Assembly: GCF_003944835.1 (NCBI RefSeq)
Contig: NZ_RWIV01000001.1
Span: forward strand, 1,279,501 to 1,343,500
Length of the DNA stretch: 64,000 bases
Direction of reading: 5' to 3'
DNA from: Bacillus sp. HMF5848
Lineage (GTDB): Bacteria > Bacillota > Bacilli > Bacillales > HMF5848
The notes beneath the pieces are model-generated. The model saw only the letters and a program-made list of their open reading frames with translations. It made no database searches and was not told the origin of the DNA. A program made the translations under genes and the position numbers. Numbering within the stretch: position 1 is the stretch's first letter; every line of letters starts with the position of its first letter. This document shows, one piece after another, positions 47,692 to 57,053 of this stretch.

Positions 47692-48039
47692 CTAATTGTC
47701 CAACAGCTCCACTTTTTTCGCTTTAGCCTGTGCCGGATAACTTTCAGCTATAGGGCCATCAATCCAAACCTTTACTTTATCTCCCTTGCGGTAATTTTGT
47801 GAAGTCTCTACAGAAATAGAGATAAGATTCAATCCTTCAACAGTAATTAATTCATTTATAGAAATATATTGAACTTCATTGTATGTTTGCAAACTAATAT
47901 TTTGAGCTAACAAAATATGCTGTTCGTCGACCTCCAATACATAGCCTTCGATTTGCTGTGATTCTTCGTTATCTACTGAACAGGCGTTAACAACTGAAAA
48001 AGCCAAGAGAATCATTAAAAAATAACAAAATCTCTTCAT
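47692..48039 (-). CDS. DUF3221-type lipoprotein
   Basis: 115 residues. The signal peptide ends in V-V-N-A-C, a usable lipobox. The mature part begins IEGYVLEVDEQHILLAQ and continues with YRKGDKVKVWIDGPIAESYPAQAKAKKVE, an OB-like all-beta domain as in DUF3221 (YobA-type) proteins. Function unknown. The ribosome binding site is AGGAGG. No terminator is obvious after it. Confidence 0.75.
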   Translation of the reverse strand: MKRFCYFLMILLAFSVVNACSVDNEESQQIEGYVLEVDEQHILLAQNISLQTYNEVQYISINELITVEGLNLISISVETSQNYRKGDKVKVWIDGPIAESYPAQAKAKKVELLDN

Positions 48040-48160
48040 TATTTTATATTCCTCCTTTTTGTAATTAGACGAATAATGGATTTACAAGTTACATCAAAGC
48101 AAGTGTTTCTTTTCATAAAAAGAATCGATTAATCCACACTAAAGCTATAGGAGTGGATAC

Positions 48161-48480
48161 ATGTAAGAGTGTAAAAAATAATGTCAATGTGTTTAAAATT
48201 GCAGCAACATATATTGGTACTGTAGTCGGAGCGGGCTTTGCTTCTGGACAAGAAGTGCTTCAATATTTTAGCGATTTGAATTGAATGGAATTTGGGGAAT
48301 CGTGCTAACAACGGCTCTATTTCTTGTGATTGTAATTAGCACATTTGCGGCGTTTTTAGTAAGTCAGGTCGGTTTTTCCGCGTTAGTAAAATACCTATAT
48401 CCTGCGGTGGGCTATGGGGGATGCTATTGTTTATAGGGTTGCTATATGTAGCTATTTATAAAAGAAAAGAATTACGATAA
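48161..48480 (+). pseudogene. remnant of a YkvI-type membrane transporter
   Basis: A GGAGTGG ribosome binding site precedes ATG-TAA at 48161. If one T is removed the frame continues with MKSVKNNVNVFKIAATYIG and TVVGAGFASGQEVLQYF, the unmistakable N-terminus of YkvI-family proteins. A second frameshift near 48283 leads to GIWGIVLTTALFLVIVISTFAAFLVSQ. A large internal deletion then joins to a C-terminal-like MLLFIGLLYVAIYKRKELR. So the gene has at least two frameshifts and has lost most of its ~340 residues. A terminator still follows. Confidence 0.85.
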
Positions 48481-48485
48481 AATGA

Positions 48486-48523
48486 AAAACACTCATAGAA
48501 TTAAAATCTGTGAGTGTTTTTTT
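48486..48523 (+). terminator. terminator behind the YkvI remnant
   Basis: AAACACTCATAGA / TCTGTGAGTGTTT stem and seven T residues. Bases 48524-48638 hold nothing recognisable. Confidence 0.85.
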
Positions 48524-48638
48524 GAGTATATTTTTGTTTTTTACTACTGGTACGTCAAGCTTAATCGTTAAATGCGCCACTTTTTGCGGAGTTTTGCATC
48601 TTTATACAACGTGTATTTTTAAAGAACAATATACACTT

Positions 48639-49376
48639 TTATTCAAAGCTTCTAAACTTTTCAGGTACTAACGGCATTGAACTTTCAACAGACACAGTTT
48701 CCATTTCAGGATATCGTAAAGCAGTTAATGCATTACCAAACACAGCACCTGTATCAATGTTTACAGTTTGATTAACAAAACGAGGCTCTTTTACAGGGGT
48801 ATGACCGTATACAATCCAAGCATCACCAGTGTAGTGCTGAGCCCAATCGCGCCGCACAGGCGAACCATCTGGGAGTGTTTCTCCTGTAATATCACCATAA
48901 AGTACAAATGTTTCCACCTTTTTACTTGTCTTGCCTATATAATCACCACGAATGCCTGCGTGGGCAATGATTAATTTTCCATTATCTAATACATGATACA
49001 GAGGTGCTTCCTCATACAGCCTCTTAAAATGATGCGACGCCCGTTTTTGGTCTTTAGCAGATAGTGCTTCATATTCAGCAACAGTCGTCTCAAGTCCATG
49101 TGCTATTTTGACATTTCTACCTAAAAAATAACGATACAGTTTATTGCAGTGGTTCCCTGGTACATAGTATGCACGCTTATGCTCAACTACAAGGTTATAT
49201 ATTATATCAGCCACCTTAAGCGATTCTGGTCCACGGTCTGTTAGATCTCCTACAAAGGCTAATTGTCGTGACGGATGAAGTGGTACACCTTCTGACCAAT
49301 CATAGCCAAGCTCTCGAGTTAGAATGAGTAGTTCTTCATAGCATCCATGAATATCCCCTATAATATCAAGTTTCAT
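48639..49376 (-). CDS. prpE: PrpE, bis(5'-nucleosyl)-tetraphosphatase / phosphatase
   Basis: 245-residue metallophosphoesterase of the PPP type. The metal-binding signatures [18 protein letters not shown] and GNHCNKL, and later HAGIRGDY and YGHTPV, are all present. B. subtilis PrpE cleaves diadenosine tetraphosphate and affects spore germination. GGGAGG ribosome binding site. Located before fabI as in B. subtilis, with rodA, mgtE and yjbQ in between. Confidence 0.92.
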   Translation of the reverse strand: MKLDIIGDIHGCYEELLILTRELGYDWSEGVPLHPSRQLAFVGDLTDRGPESLKVADIIYNLVVEHKRAYYVPGNHCNKLYRYFLGRNVKIAHGLETTVAEYEALSAKDQKRASHHFKRLYEEAPLYHVLDNGKLIIAHAGIRGDYIGKTSKKVETFVLYGDITGETLPDGSPVRRDWAQHYTGDAWIVYGHTPVKEPRFVNQTVNIDTGAVFGNALTALRYPEMETVSVESSMPLVPEKFRSFE

Positions 49377-49419
49377 AAGTACCTCCCAGTTGTTTACTAT
49401 GTAAGGTTAGTCTTTCGTA

Positions 49420-50637
49420 TTAAAAATGTATCATACTTATACAAAAATAAAAAAGGAAGCTGACAAAAATCAACTTCCTAATCAAACATATATTTTTTGT
49501 GCGGGAATGTACATTTAAAACAATTCCGATTGCGAGCATAAAGGTTAACAGAGCACTTCCTCCGTAACTAACAAAAGGAAGGGGAATACCGGTAATAGGC
49601 AGGACACCAACCGTCATACCGATATTTTGAAACACTTGGAAAGTAATCATACCAATGACTCCTGTACACAAATAACTACCATATGGATCATGGCTTTCTA
49701 GTGCAGTATGAATCATGCGGTACACTAGTAAGAAAAATAAAGATACAACGATACTTCCACCAATAAAACCAAATTCTTCTGCTATCACAGCAAAGATAAA
49801 ATCGGTATGAGGTTCAGGAAAGTAAACTTCTCCGTCTGAATAACCTTTTCCGTACAATTCTCCTGAACCAATTGCTAGTAAAGCTTGGCGAAGCTGATAG
49901 CCTTGTGCATCGTATTCATATGGGGCGAGCCATCCGTAGAATCGATCTAACTGATAGCTATCAAGGATGTTTTCTTTAAAGAAATCTGGGTACATAAAAT
50001 AAATACTTACTAGTAATGTTCCTACCGTGACTACTAATCCAACTATTGAAAAAATAAAACGCCAGCGAATACCAGATACTAAAATTAAAGATGCGATAAT
50101 AGCAGAGAGAACCATTGTATTTCCTAAGTCAGGCTGTTTAGCAATGAGTAACAAAGGTGGAAGACAGATAGCCATAATTTTTCCAAGTAAAAACAAGTCA
50201 TCCTTCATCGTTCTTTTCATACGCTTTTCGTTGTGATTAGCAATAATTTGACTTACTAAAATAATAAGAAATATTTTCATGACTTCTGAAGGCTGAAAGT
50301 TACCAATGCCAGGTACATCATACCAAGCCGTAGCTCCTTTAATAGTTAATACATATTTTGCGGGAAAATTAAATTCAATACCAAGCAAAAGTAACATACC
50401 AAAGGCATACATGTACCAAGAAATTTGTTTAAAACGATCAAAGTCTATAATCATTGTAACAGAGAGAGCTACTGTTCCAATGACATACCAAATTAGTTGC
50501 TTTTTCACAAAATTTATTTCTTGTAAAAACGATGGCAAAGATTGTTGAGCACTATATATAGAAACAACACTAACAATAATAAGTGTAAATAATATAAATA
50601 AGAGCATGAAGTCTAATTTTATGCCTTTTTGATTCAT
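49420..50637 (-). CDS. rodA: RodA-type SEDS glycosyltransferase, 3' end probably frameshifted
   Basis: 405 codons, about ten membrane helices. SEDS motifs include FQPSEVMKIFLIIL, KQPDLGNTMVL, QALLAIGSGELYGKGY, EPHTDFIFAVIAEEFGF and the conserved end PLPFVSYGGSALLTFMLAIG. It polymerises lateral-wall peptidoglycan with a class B PBP. The last ~21 codons after SRTKN run straight through a perfect rho-independent terminator. Adding one A to the A6 run at 49492-49497 would instead give SRTKKYMFD and a TAG at 49480, just before the terminator. I think that is the true end. Confidence 0.88.
   Translation of the reverse strand: MNQKGIKLDFMLLFILFTLIIVSVVSIYSAQQSLPSFLQEINFVKKQLIWYVIGTVALSVTMIIDFDRFKQISWYMYAFGMLLLLGIEFNFPAKYVLTIKGATAWYDVPGIGNFQPSEVMKIFLIILVSQIIANHNEKRMKRTMKDDLFLLGKIMAICLPPLLLIAKQPDLGNTMVLSAIIASLILVSGIRWRFIFSIVGLVVTVGTLLVSIYFMYPDFFKENILDSYQLDRFYGWLAPYEYDAQGYQLRQALLAIGSGELYGKGYSDGEVYFPEPHTDFIFAVIAEEFGFIGGSIVVSLFFLLVYRMIHTALESHDPYGSYLCTGVIGMITFQVFQNIGMTVGVLPITGIPLPFVSYGGSALLTFMLAIGIVLNVHSRTKNICLIRKLIFVSFLFYFCISMIHF
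49448..49478 (-). terminator. terminator of rodA
   Basis: Minus strand: GGAAGTTGA / TCAGCTTCC (near-complete 9-bp stem) then a T-run; it lies inside the annotated open frame of rodA (see that entry). Confidence 0.85.
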
Positions 50638-50754
50638 ACCGATTTCCTTTCGATGTAAATGTTCTTGTCAAAATAGAGCAAATTAATTGGATAATGTATT
50701 TATATGAAAAAAAGACACAACATTCGTCTACTATTTTGAATTTAAATTCAATAA

Positions 50755-50940
50755 GGAGCCTACACTTTACTTAGTTTAGCTCTTGACGTCAGCGGCTCGA
50801 GGGCAAAATACCGGTCAAATTTTCTCCTGGAAAAGAAATATGAAATCCTGTTTCTCTTAGTCATAAGTGAATCGACTTTGGAAGGCAGACGTTCCGCCGC
50901 CATCGCTAAATGGCACCTTACACTTTTCTTAGTATATCAT
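50755..50940. repeat. dispersed intergenic element copy
   Basis: Blocks GCGGCTCGAGGGC, CATAAGTGAATCGACTTTGG, AAGGCAGACGTTCCGCCGCC and CACTTTTCTTAGTAT are shared in order with the copies at 57.6 and 59.5 kb. It fills most of the 410-bp gap between rodA and mgtE. No M-box riboswitch was seen. Confidence 0.65.
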
Positions 50941-51048
50941 ACAGGAAATTTGTTTGTTTTTAAATTGAATGAGAGACATATAACGACATTTTTGTTACTA
51001 TATTAATGCGATTATTGCGAAATAGCATAGTAAGGGGGGAGACCCATC

Positions 51049-52425
51049 ATGTCAGAGATGACAGAGAAAGAAAGAGAATTACAACAAGAGCACGAAGAAA
51101 TATTAGAGCTATTACGAAAGAATCAATTAACAGAGTTTCGTGAGTTGTTTTTAAGCCTACATGAGTACGACCAAGCAAAATTGTTCGAATCATTTTCAAT
51201 TGATGATAGAATGCAACTATATCATTATTTGTCACCTGAGGAAACAGCTCGTATAATTGAAAATATTCAAGTAGACTCTAATCAATATTCAGAATTAATG
51301 GCAGAGATGGATCCAGCCTATGCAGCCAATATGTTGGCACAAATGTATGCCGATGATGCAGTTGACGTTTTAAATCAGTTAGATAAAGAACAAGTAGCTA
51401 GTTATTTAACAATTATGGATAAATCCTCAGCGGAAGAAATAAAAGACCTTCTTCATTATGAGGAATATACAGCTGGTAGTATTATGACAACAGAATTTAT
51501 CGCTATTGAAGCAAACCAGACTGTAAGAAGTGCCATGTATATTATTAAAAATGAAGCGCAAAACGCTGAAACAATATATTATATTTACGTTGTGGACGAG
51601 AATAAAAAGCTTGCTGGTGTTATATCTATACGTGATTTAATTGTACATCATGATGACACGATGATTTATGAAATATTAAATGAGCGTGTTGTAACTGTAT
51701 CGGTTAGTGAGGATCAAGAAGAAGTTGCTAAAAAAATGAAGGACTATGATTTTTTAGCCCTACCAGTTATTGATTTTCAAAATCATCTACTTGGAATTGT
51801 AACTGTCGATGATATCATCGATGTACTCGAAGAAGAGGCGACTGACGACTATTCCAAGCTTGCCGGTATTAGTGACGTAGGAACGATGGACCGCGGTCCA
51901 TGGAGCGCATCAAAGAAACGACTTCCTTGGCTAATTGTGTTATTATTCATAGGGATGATGACAGCAAGCCTGATGGGCCGGTTTGAAGAAACGCTTGATC
52001 AAGTAGCCGTTCTTGCTGTGTTTATTCCACTTATTGCTGGGATGGCGGGGAATTCAGGTACACAGGCATTGGCTGTAGCTGTCCGTGGTCTGGCGACAGG
52101 TGAAATTACTAAAGGAAAAGTATGGAGCATTCTTGCTCGTGAAGCAGGGACAGGATTCATTAATGGTATTGCTTGTGGCATACTTGTCACAGGACTAGTC
52201 ACCATTTGGCAACAGAATTTTATGCTAGGTATATTAGTCGGTGTATCTGTATTAGGAACACTCATAGTAGCCACACTTGCTGGATCTTTCGTACCTATTA
52301 TTATGAATAAATTTAATATTGACCCAGCTGTAGCATCAGGACCATTTATCACAACTATTAATGATATTATAAGTATTTTAATTTATTTAGGTACGGCTTC
52401 ATTATTCATTAACTACCTAATATAA
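51049..52425 (+). CDS. mgtE: MgtE, magnesium transporter
   Basis: 458 residues. A cytosolic N-domain (about 1-130) is followed by two CBS domains (LHYEEYTAGSIMTTEFIAI ... DDIIDVLEEEATDDYSKLAG), a plug helix and five membrane helices. PLIAGMAGNSGTQALAVAVRGLA is the conserved pore signature. Imports Mg2+ and is closed by intracellular Mg2+ via the CBS domains. AAGGGGGGAG ribosome binding site. Separated from the next gene by 13 bp. Confidence 0.95.
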   Translation: MSEMTEKERELQQEHEEILELLRKNQLTEFRELFLSLHEYDQAKLFESFSIDDRMQLYHYLSPEETARIIENIQVDSNQYSELMAEMDPAYAANMLAQMYADDAVDVLNQLDKEQVASYLTIMDKSSAEEIKDLLHYEEYTAGSIMTTEFIAIEANQTVRSAMYIIKNEAQNAETIYYIYVVDENKKLAGVISIRDLIVHHDDTMIYEILNERVVTVSVSEDQEEVAKKMKDYDFLALPVIDFQNHLLGIVTVDDIIDVLEEEATDDYSKLAGISDVGTMDRGPWSASKKRLPWLIVLLFIGMMTASLMGRFEETLDQVAVLAVFIPLIAGMAGNSGTQALAVAVRGLATGEITKGKVWSILAREAGTGFINGIACGILVTGLVTIWQQNFMLGILVGVSVLGTLIVATLAGSFVPIIMNKFNIDPAVASGPFITTINDIISILIYLGTASLFINYLI

Positions 52426-52438
52426 GGGGAGGGCTTCT

Positions 52439-54298
52439 ATGGAGCATCATGCATCTGTTACATCACTCGTAATTGTCATGATTGTGGCATTTTTAACACC
52501 AATATTGCTACATCGTTTAAAGCTAAGTATTATTCCCGTTGTTGTTGCTGAAATCCTTGTTGGACTTGTAATTGGGAAAAGTGGATTTGATATTGTACAT
52601 CAAGATATGTGGCTTGAAACACTATCACTTTTAGGATTTATATATTTAATGTTTTTAAGTGGATTAGAAATTGATTTTTCTGTTTTTGCTGGGAAGAAAA
52701 AGAAAGAAATCCTTCCAAGTGGAAAACCGGCTCCACATCCTTTTATTGCATCAAGTATCGTGTTTATAGGTGTATTAGCCCTGTCATACATTTTATCACT
52801 AGGGTTTGTGGCGTTAGGATTTATTGATAATGCCTTCTTAATGACGTTAATCATATCAACCATTTCTTTAGGGGTTGTTGTGCCAACGTTAAAAGACGCA
52901 CAAATTATGAAGACTGCTATAGGACAAACGATTCTCCTAGTAGCTGTTATTGCAGACCTTGTGACGATGATTTTGTTAGCTGTATTTGTTTCAATATATG
53001 ACAAGGGGCAAGGAAACACTTGGTTACTACTTATACTGTTTGCAGTAGGTATAGCATTTTACTTTGTAGGGAAAAAGTTTCGTCATCAATCATTTGTTGA
53101 AACGATGTCGAAAGGAACTATCCAAATTAATACCCGTGCTGTATTTGCTCTAATCATTATTTTAGTAGCTGTATCTGAAACGGTTGGTGCCGAAAATATT
53201 CTAGGGGCGTTTTTAGCGGGTGTACTTGTGTCGCTATTATCACCAAATCCTGATTTGGTTCACAAACTAGATTCATTTGGCTATGGATTTTTAATACCAA
53301 TTTTCTTTGTTATGGTGGGGGTAGAACTCGATGTTTGGGGGTTATTTACAGAGCCTAAGCTATTGTTATTAATTCCGCTACTCTTCGTAGCTCTTGTTCT
53401 TTCAAAGCTTTTACCATCGTTTGTATTAGGCTGGTGGTACAACAATCGAACAGTAATAGCTTCGGGATTCTTATTAACATCTACCCTTTCACTCGTAATT
53501 GCTGCTGCTACTATCGGTGAACGCATGGGTATGATTTCTGAACAAATGTCAGGCGCTTTAATCTTGGTTGCAGTTATTACATCTGTTGTGTCACCTATTG
53601 TTTTCAAAAAGGTGTTTCCACCTCATGAAGAAACAACACATAAGCTAAAAGTGTCATTCTTAGGGGCAAATCAATTAACACTACCGGTTACAAGAGAACT
53701 AAACCCATCATTGTATGAGACTACATTATTTCATACAAAACAAGAAAAAATTGAGCGATCAACTTCTTCTACAGTGTTTCAGATTGATGAGGTGGAAAAC
53801 TTTACAGTTGACCACTTAAAAGAACACAAGGTGTTCGATGCTGACATATTAGTAGTCACTACAGGTGATGAAGAAATAAATACAAATATTGCTAAATACG
53901 GACGTGATAATGGGATTGAGCGAGTAATAGCTCGAATTGAAGAGCCTGAAAAGCAAGAGGAATTGCGAAATATCGGGGTCGAGGTATTTTCCGTTCTTCT
54001 TTCTACAAAATCCTTTTTACGTGCTGTTATAGAATCACCAAGTGTATTTAACATTATCACAAGTGAAGAATCAGCTCTTCATCAAATTAATATGAACAAT
54101 CCAAAATATGATGGAATTTCGTTACGAAACTTTCCGTTTACAGGAGACGTTATATTTGTAAGAATATTCCGCGGGAAAGATTCGATTGTACCACATGGTG
54201 ACACTGAACTTCGCATGGGTGATCGCCTTGTTGTTACCGGGTCTCACGAATATGTTGATGAATTAAGGATGATTTTAGAGTTTTGCGAGTTGTGTTAA
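52439..54298 (+). CDS. yjbQ: YjbQ-type cation:proton antiporter (CPA2) with RCK domain
   Basis: 619 residues. About 12-13 membrane helices (residues ~5-390) with GFIYLMFLSGLEIDF and ENILGAFLAGVLVSLL typical of CPA2 exchangers. After a linker come a TrkA-N/RCK-like domain (VSFLGANQLTLPVTRELN ... DADILVVTTGDEEINTN) and a TrkA-C domain (DTELRMGDRLVVTGSHEYV). It likely exchanges K+ or Na+ for H+ with nucleotide control. Co-oriented and 13 bp after mgtE, so probably one transcript. Confidence 0.9.
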   Translation: MEHHASVTSLVIVMIVAFLTPILLHRLKLSIIPVVVAEILVGLVIGKSGFDIVHQDMWLETLSLLGFIYLMFLSGLEIDFSVFAGKKKKEILPSGKPAPHPFIASSIVFIGVLALSYILSLGFVALGFIDNAFLMTLIISTISLGVVVPTLKDAQIMKTAIGQTILLVAVIADLVTMILLAVFVSIYDKGQGNTWLLLILFAVGIAFYFVGKKFRHQSFVETMSKGTIQINTRAVFALIIILVAVSETVGAENILGAFLAGVLVSLLSPNPDLVHKLDSFGYGFLIPIFFVMVGVELDVWGLFTEPKLLLLIPLLFVALVLSKLLPSFVLGWWYNNRTVIASGFLLTSTLSLVIAAATIGERMGMISEQMSGALILVAVITSVVSPIVFKKVFPPHEETTHKLKVSFLGANQLTLPVTRELNPSLYETTLFHTKQEKIERSTSSTVFQIDEVENFTVDHLKEHKVFDADILVVTTGDEEINTNIAKYGRDNGIERVIARIEEPEKQEELRNIGVEVFSVLLSTKSFLRAVIESPSVFNIITSEESALHQINMNNPKYDGISLRNFPFTGDVIFVRIFRGKDSIVPHGDTELRMGDRLVVTGSHEYVDELRMILEFCELC

Positions 54299-54301
54299 TT
54301 C

Positions 54302-54335
54302 ATAAGCTGTCCATAAATATGTGGGCAGCTTATTT
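54302..54335 (+). terminator. terminator-like hairpin after yjbQ
   Basis: ATAAGCTG / CAGCTTAT stem with further imperfect pairing inside; followed by TTTAAATT rather than a clean T-run. Confidence 0.6.
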
Positions 54336-54458
54336 AAATTACACCAAAAAACTAGGTGCAAGGGTTTATCGGTTGTAATTGACAAGGAAGTTGCAGAAAT
54401 ACTGGTGTCTTCGCCTAATAGTTGGACAACTATTACAACAGTATGCAATCAATTGTGT

Positions 54459-54486
54459 TTGAAATAATCAAACCATATGATATACT
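54459..54486 (+). promoter_or_regulatory. promoter of fabI
   Basis: TTGAAA, 16 bp, then an extended -10 (TGATATACT). The start point would fall at about 54493, within the FapR box. Confidence 0.65.
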
Positions 54487-54490
54487 ACAA

Positions 54491-54507
54491 TTAGTAGTAG
54501 GTACTAA
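54491..54507 (+). promoter_or_regulatory. FapR operator of fabI
   Basis: TTAGTAGTAGGTACTAA is a 17-bp palindrome with perfect TTAGTA / TACTAA arms, matching the FapR consensus. FapR, with malonyl-CoA as ligand, represses fatty-acid synthesis genes, including fabI. Confidence 0.85.
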
Positions 54508-54540
54508 TAACAGATGATATGCATATTGGGAGGAATTTTT

Positions 54541-55314
54541 ATGACTCTTTCTTTACAAGGTCGAACTTATGTTGTAATGGGTGTAGCAAATAAACGCAGT
54601 ATTGCTTGGGGAATTGCTCGTACTTTACATAATGCTGGGGCAAATCTTATTTTTACATATGCGGGCGAACGCTTAGAGTCAAGTGTCCGTGAGTTAGCTA
54701 GTACTCTAGAAAGTGATTCACTCGTGTTACCTTGTGATGTAACAAATGATGAAGAGGTAGCAAATTGCTTTGCATCTATTAAAGAGAAAGTGGATGTCAT
54801 TCATGGTGTTGCTCATTGTATAGCTTTTGCTAATAAAGAAGAGCTAAGAGGCGAATATATGAATACGACTCGAGAAGGGTTTTTACTTGCTCATAACATT
54901 AGCTCATATTCATTAACAGCAGTAGCAAAAGCTGCAAAGGAATTGATGACAGAAGGTGGGAGCATCGTAACCTTAACTTATTTGGGCGGTGAGCGTGTCG
55001 TATCTAATTACAATGTAATGGGTGTTGCTAAAGCATCTCTTGAAGCAAGTGTTAAATATTTAGCTAACGATTTAGGACAGTATGGTATACGTGTAAATGC
55101 TATTTCAGCTGGGCCTATTCGTACACTATCAGCAAAAGGTGTTGGCGACCTAAACACAATCATAAGAGAAATTGAAGAACGTGCACCACTCCGTCGTGCA
55201 ACAGACCAAGAAGAGGTCGGAGATACAGCTCTGTTCCTATTCAGTGACTTATCTCGTGGTGTAACAGGTGAAAACATCCATGTTGACTCTGGTTATCATA
55301 TTTTAGCTAGATAA
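54541..55314 (+). CDS. fabI: FabI, enoyl-ACP reductase
   Basis: 257-residue SDR-fold reductase for the last step of fatty acid elongation, NAD(P)H-dependent. The cofactor site starts GVANKRSIAWGIA. Catalytic residues are Tyr147, Tyr157 and Lys164 (SNYNVMGVAKA). AGPIRTLSAKGV is the mobile loop. It is the triclosan target. The ATG at 54541 follows GGGAGGAA by 6 nt; an upstream in-frame ATG at 54514 has no site. Under a FapR operator. Confidence 0.96.
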   Translation: MTLSLQGRTYVVMGVANKRSIAWGIARTLHNAGANLIFTYAGERLESSVRELASTLESDSLVLPCDVTNDEEVANCFASIKEKVDVIHGVAHCIAFANKEELRGEYMNTTREGFLLAHNISSYSLTAVAKAAKELMTEGGSIVTLTYLGGERVVSNYNVMGVAKASLEASVKYLANDLGQYGIRVNAISAGPIRTLSAKGVGDLNTIIREIEERAPLRRATDQEEVGDTALFLFSDLSRGVTGENIHVDSGYHILAR

Positions 55315-55340
55315 TTGACTTTTAATTATTAATTGAGTAC

Positions 55341-55373
55341 AAAAAGCCCTTCGCATTGCGAAGGGTTTTTTGT
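55341..55373 (+). terminator. terminator of fabI
   Basis: AAGCCCTTCGC / GCGAAGGGTTT with loop ATT and six T residues; bidirectional enough to serve the convergent EAL gene as well. Confidence 0.9.
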
Positions 55374-55382
55374 GAGGGAAGT

Positions 55383-56309
55383 CTATATTAGTACACATTG
55401 ATTTATTATATCTTTTACATACATAGATTTAGGGGAAGAACCATTTCCTACAATCAAAAGCTTGTCATTTTCTTTAACAATTATTGTACGACTAGAGTTT
55501 TGATGAGGTGAATTATGGAAGGTTTGAATAGCTCTTTTTGCATTAGTTGATACGGACGCAACAGGATAATTAGGGTATGCAAACAAATACCCTTGCCCAT
55601 ATTCTATGCCTAACTGTAATACAACTTCAAGTTCTTCTATTGTTTCAATTCCTTCAGCAATTACTTTGCTATTCATCCTTTTCGCAAATGTGACGAATGC
55701 CTCTAATATACCTAGCTTTATTTCATTTTTGTGCACATCACAAATTAACGAGCGGTCTACTTTAATATACTCCGGTGTTAATTCAGATATTGCCTGTAAA
55801 GAAGAGTATCCTGCACCAGCGTCATCAATGGCAACTTGAAAGCCCTGAGCACGATAATGATGAAGAACTTCTCTAAATGCTGTAAAATCCTCAATTGCAC
55901 TTCGCTCTGTAATTTCAAATACAACCTGATGAGGTTGAATATTAAATTCATTTAGAAGCTTAACTGTATGGCCAGGCGTAAAAGATGGATCATGAATGAC
56001 CTGTGAACTAATATTTAAGAATAAAACCTTATTATTTAAAAATGATTGAGCGGTTTCAATTGCTTTTTCACGGCATACTTTTTCCAGTGTATACAATTGA
56101 TTACATCTTTCTGCAGTAGAAAAGAGGGCACTAGGATAGTGCAAAGGACTTGTAACAGGGCCTCTTGATAATGCTTCAAAAGCAAATGGCTCCGCTGTTT
56201 TTAATGAAATAATAGGTTGAAATATAGATAGAATGTTCTTGGTGTTTAGTAGATGAGAAAGTTCATGTATCGCTACTAAGTCTGGATGTTGCAATATAGT
56301 GTCCTGCAT
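55383..56309 (-). CDS. EAL-domain protein, probable c-di-GMP phosphodiesterase
   Basis: 308 residues, soluble. A single EAL domain: FEALSRGP, LFLNISSQ, VVFEITER, VAIDDAGAGYSSL, IKVDRSL and VIAEGIET provide the metal and catalytic residues (Glu, Asn, Glu, Asp-Asp, Lys, Glu), so activity looks intact. There is no GGDEF, PAS or membrane part; a short C-terminal tail of ~45 residues is unassigned. It would lower cyclic di-GMP. GAAGGAG ribosome binding site. Lies between fabI and the cotO genes. Confidence 0.87.
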   Translation of the reverse strand: MQDTILQHPDLVAIHELSHLLNTKNILSIFQPIISLKTAEPFAFEALSRGPVTSPLHYPSALFSTAERCNQLYTLEKVCREKAIETAQSFLNNKVLFLNISSQVIHDPSFTPGHTVKLLNEFNIQPHQVVFEITERSAIEDFTAFREVLHHYRAQGFQVAIDDAGAGYSSLQAISELTPEYIKVDRSLICDVHKNEIKLGILEAFVTFAKRMNSKVIAEGIETIEELEVVLQLGIEYGQGYLFAYPNYPVASVSTNAKRAIQTFHNSPHQNSSRTIIVKENDKLLIVGNGSSPKSMYVKDIINQCVLI

Positions 56310-56461
56310 GAAAGGAACTCCTTCGCGAAAATTGTCCTATTTTGACAATATCATCATATTGTTAAGTAATTGTGAATGTTATGTTAAGAATACTAAAATT
56401 ACATTTTTAAATTAAGAGGTGCATATAGTAATAGAAATGAATGGAGTTAGGAGGAGCTTAC

Positions 56462-56872
56462 ATGAAGCCCAAAAGAACAACACCCCCGTTCTTATATATT
56501 ACTCAACCAACACTTCCAGTTAGTGATGCACACATGCAGAGAGTCTATTATAAAAAACAGCAAAGTCAGGCAGATGAAACCGAGCCTATCACCGAAGAGA
56601 AATCTAGTGAAGAAATTCGTGAAACGAAACCGAAGCTTTCTCCATCGAAAAAAGCGTTTGAAGATATGGCGTCTCTAGATAAAATTGATTTTTTACTTGA
56701 TGTCCCATTTTTTCTACCAAAATCTGCATGTGAAATTGTTACAAAAGATGGCCGTTACAAAGGAATAGTTAGTAATCATGATGCTACGACCGGATTTGTT
56801 AAAATTGAAACGGCAGAAAAGCCTGTTGTAATTAGCACTCAAGATATTATTCAAATTAGAGTCCTAAATTAA
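56462..56872 (+). CDS. cotO: CotO-like spore coat protein, copy 1
   Basis: 136 residues. N-terminal PPFLYITQP motif, a charged low-complexity middle (about residues 30-70), and a C-terminal domain LDKIDFLLDVPFFLPKSACEI followed by GRYKGIVSNHD. This is the CotO family, needed for late outer-coat assembly in B. subtilis. ATG after AGGAGGAGC. A paralogue follows ~180 bp downstream. Confidence 0.85.
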   Translation: MKPKRTTPPFLYITQPTLPVSDAHMQRVYYKKQQSQADETEPITEEKSSEEIRETKPKLSPSKKAFEDMASLDKIDFLLDVPFFLPKSACEIVTKDGRYKGIVSNHDATTGFVKIETAEKPVVISTQDIIQIRVLN

Positions 56873-57053
56873 AACCCATATAAACGATTAATTGCTTTTA
56901 TAGTAAAGGATGAATCGAAATTAATTATTAACGTTTGAGTTTGAGTGAGGATCATTATTTTGTTTGCCAAGCCTATTTTAACCAAGGCACGGTACCTCCC
57001 ATATTCGATTGCATACAAATGTAATGGAGTTAAAATATGCAGGAGGTATGAAT

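Noticed and set aside
50640-51048. M-box (ykoK) magnesium riboswitch before mgtE
   Set aside because: The region is filled by a dispersed repeat and lacks the M-box conserved segments.
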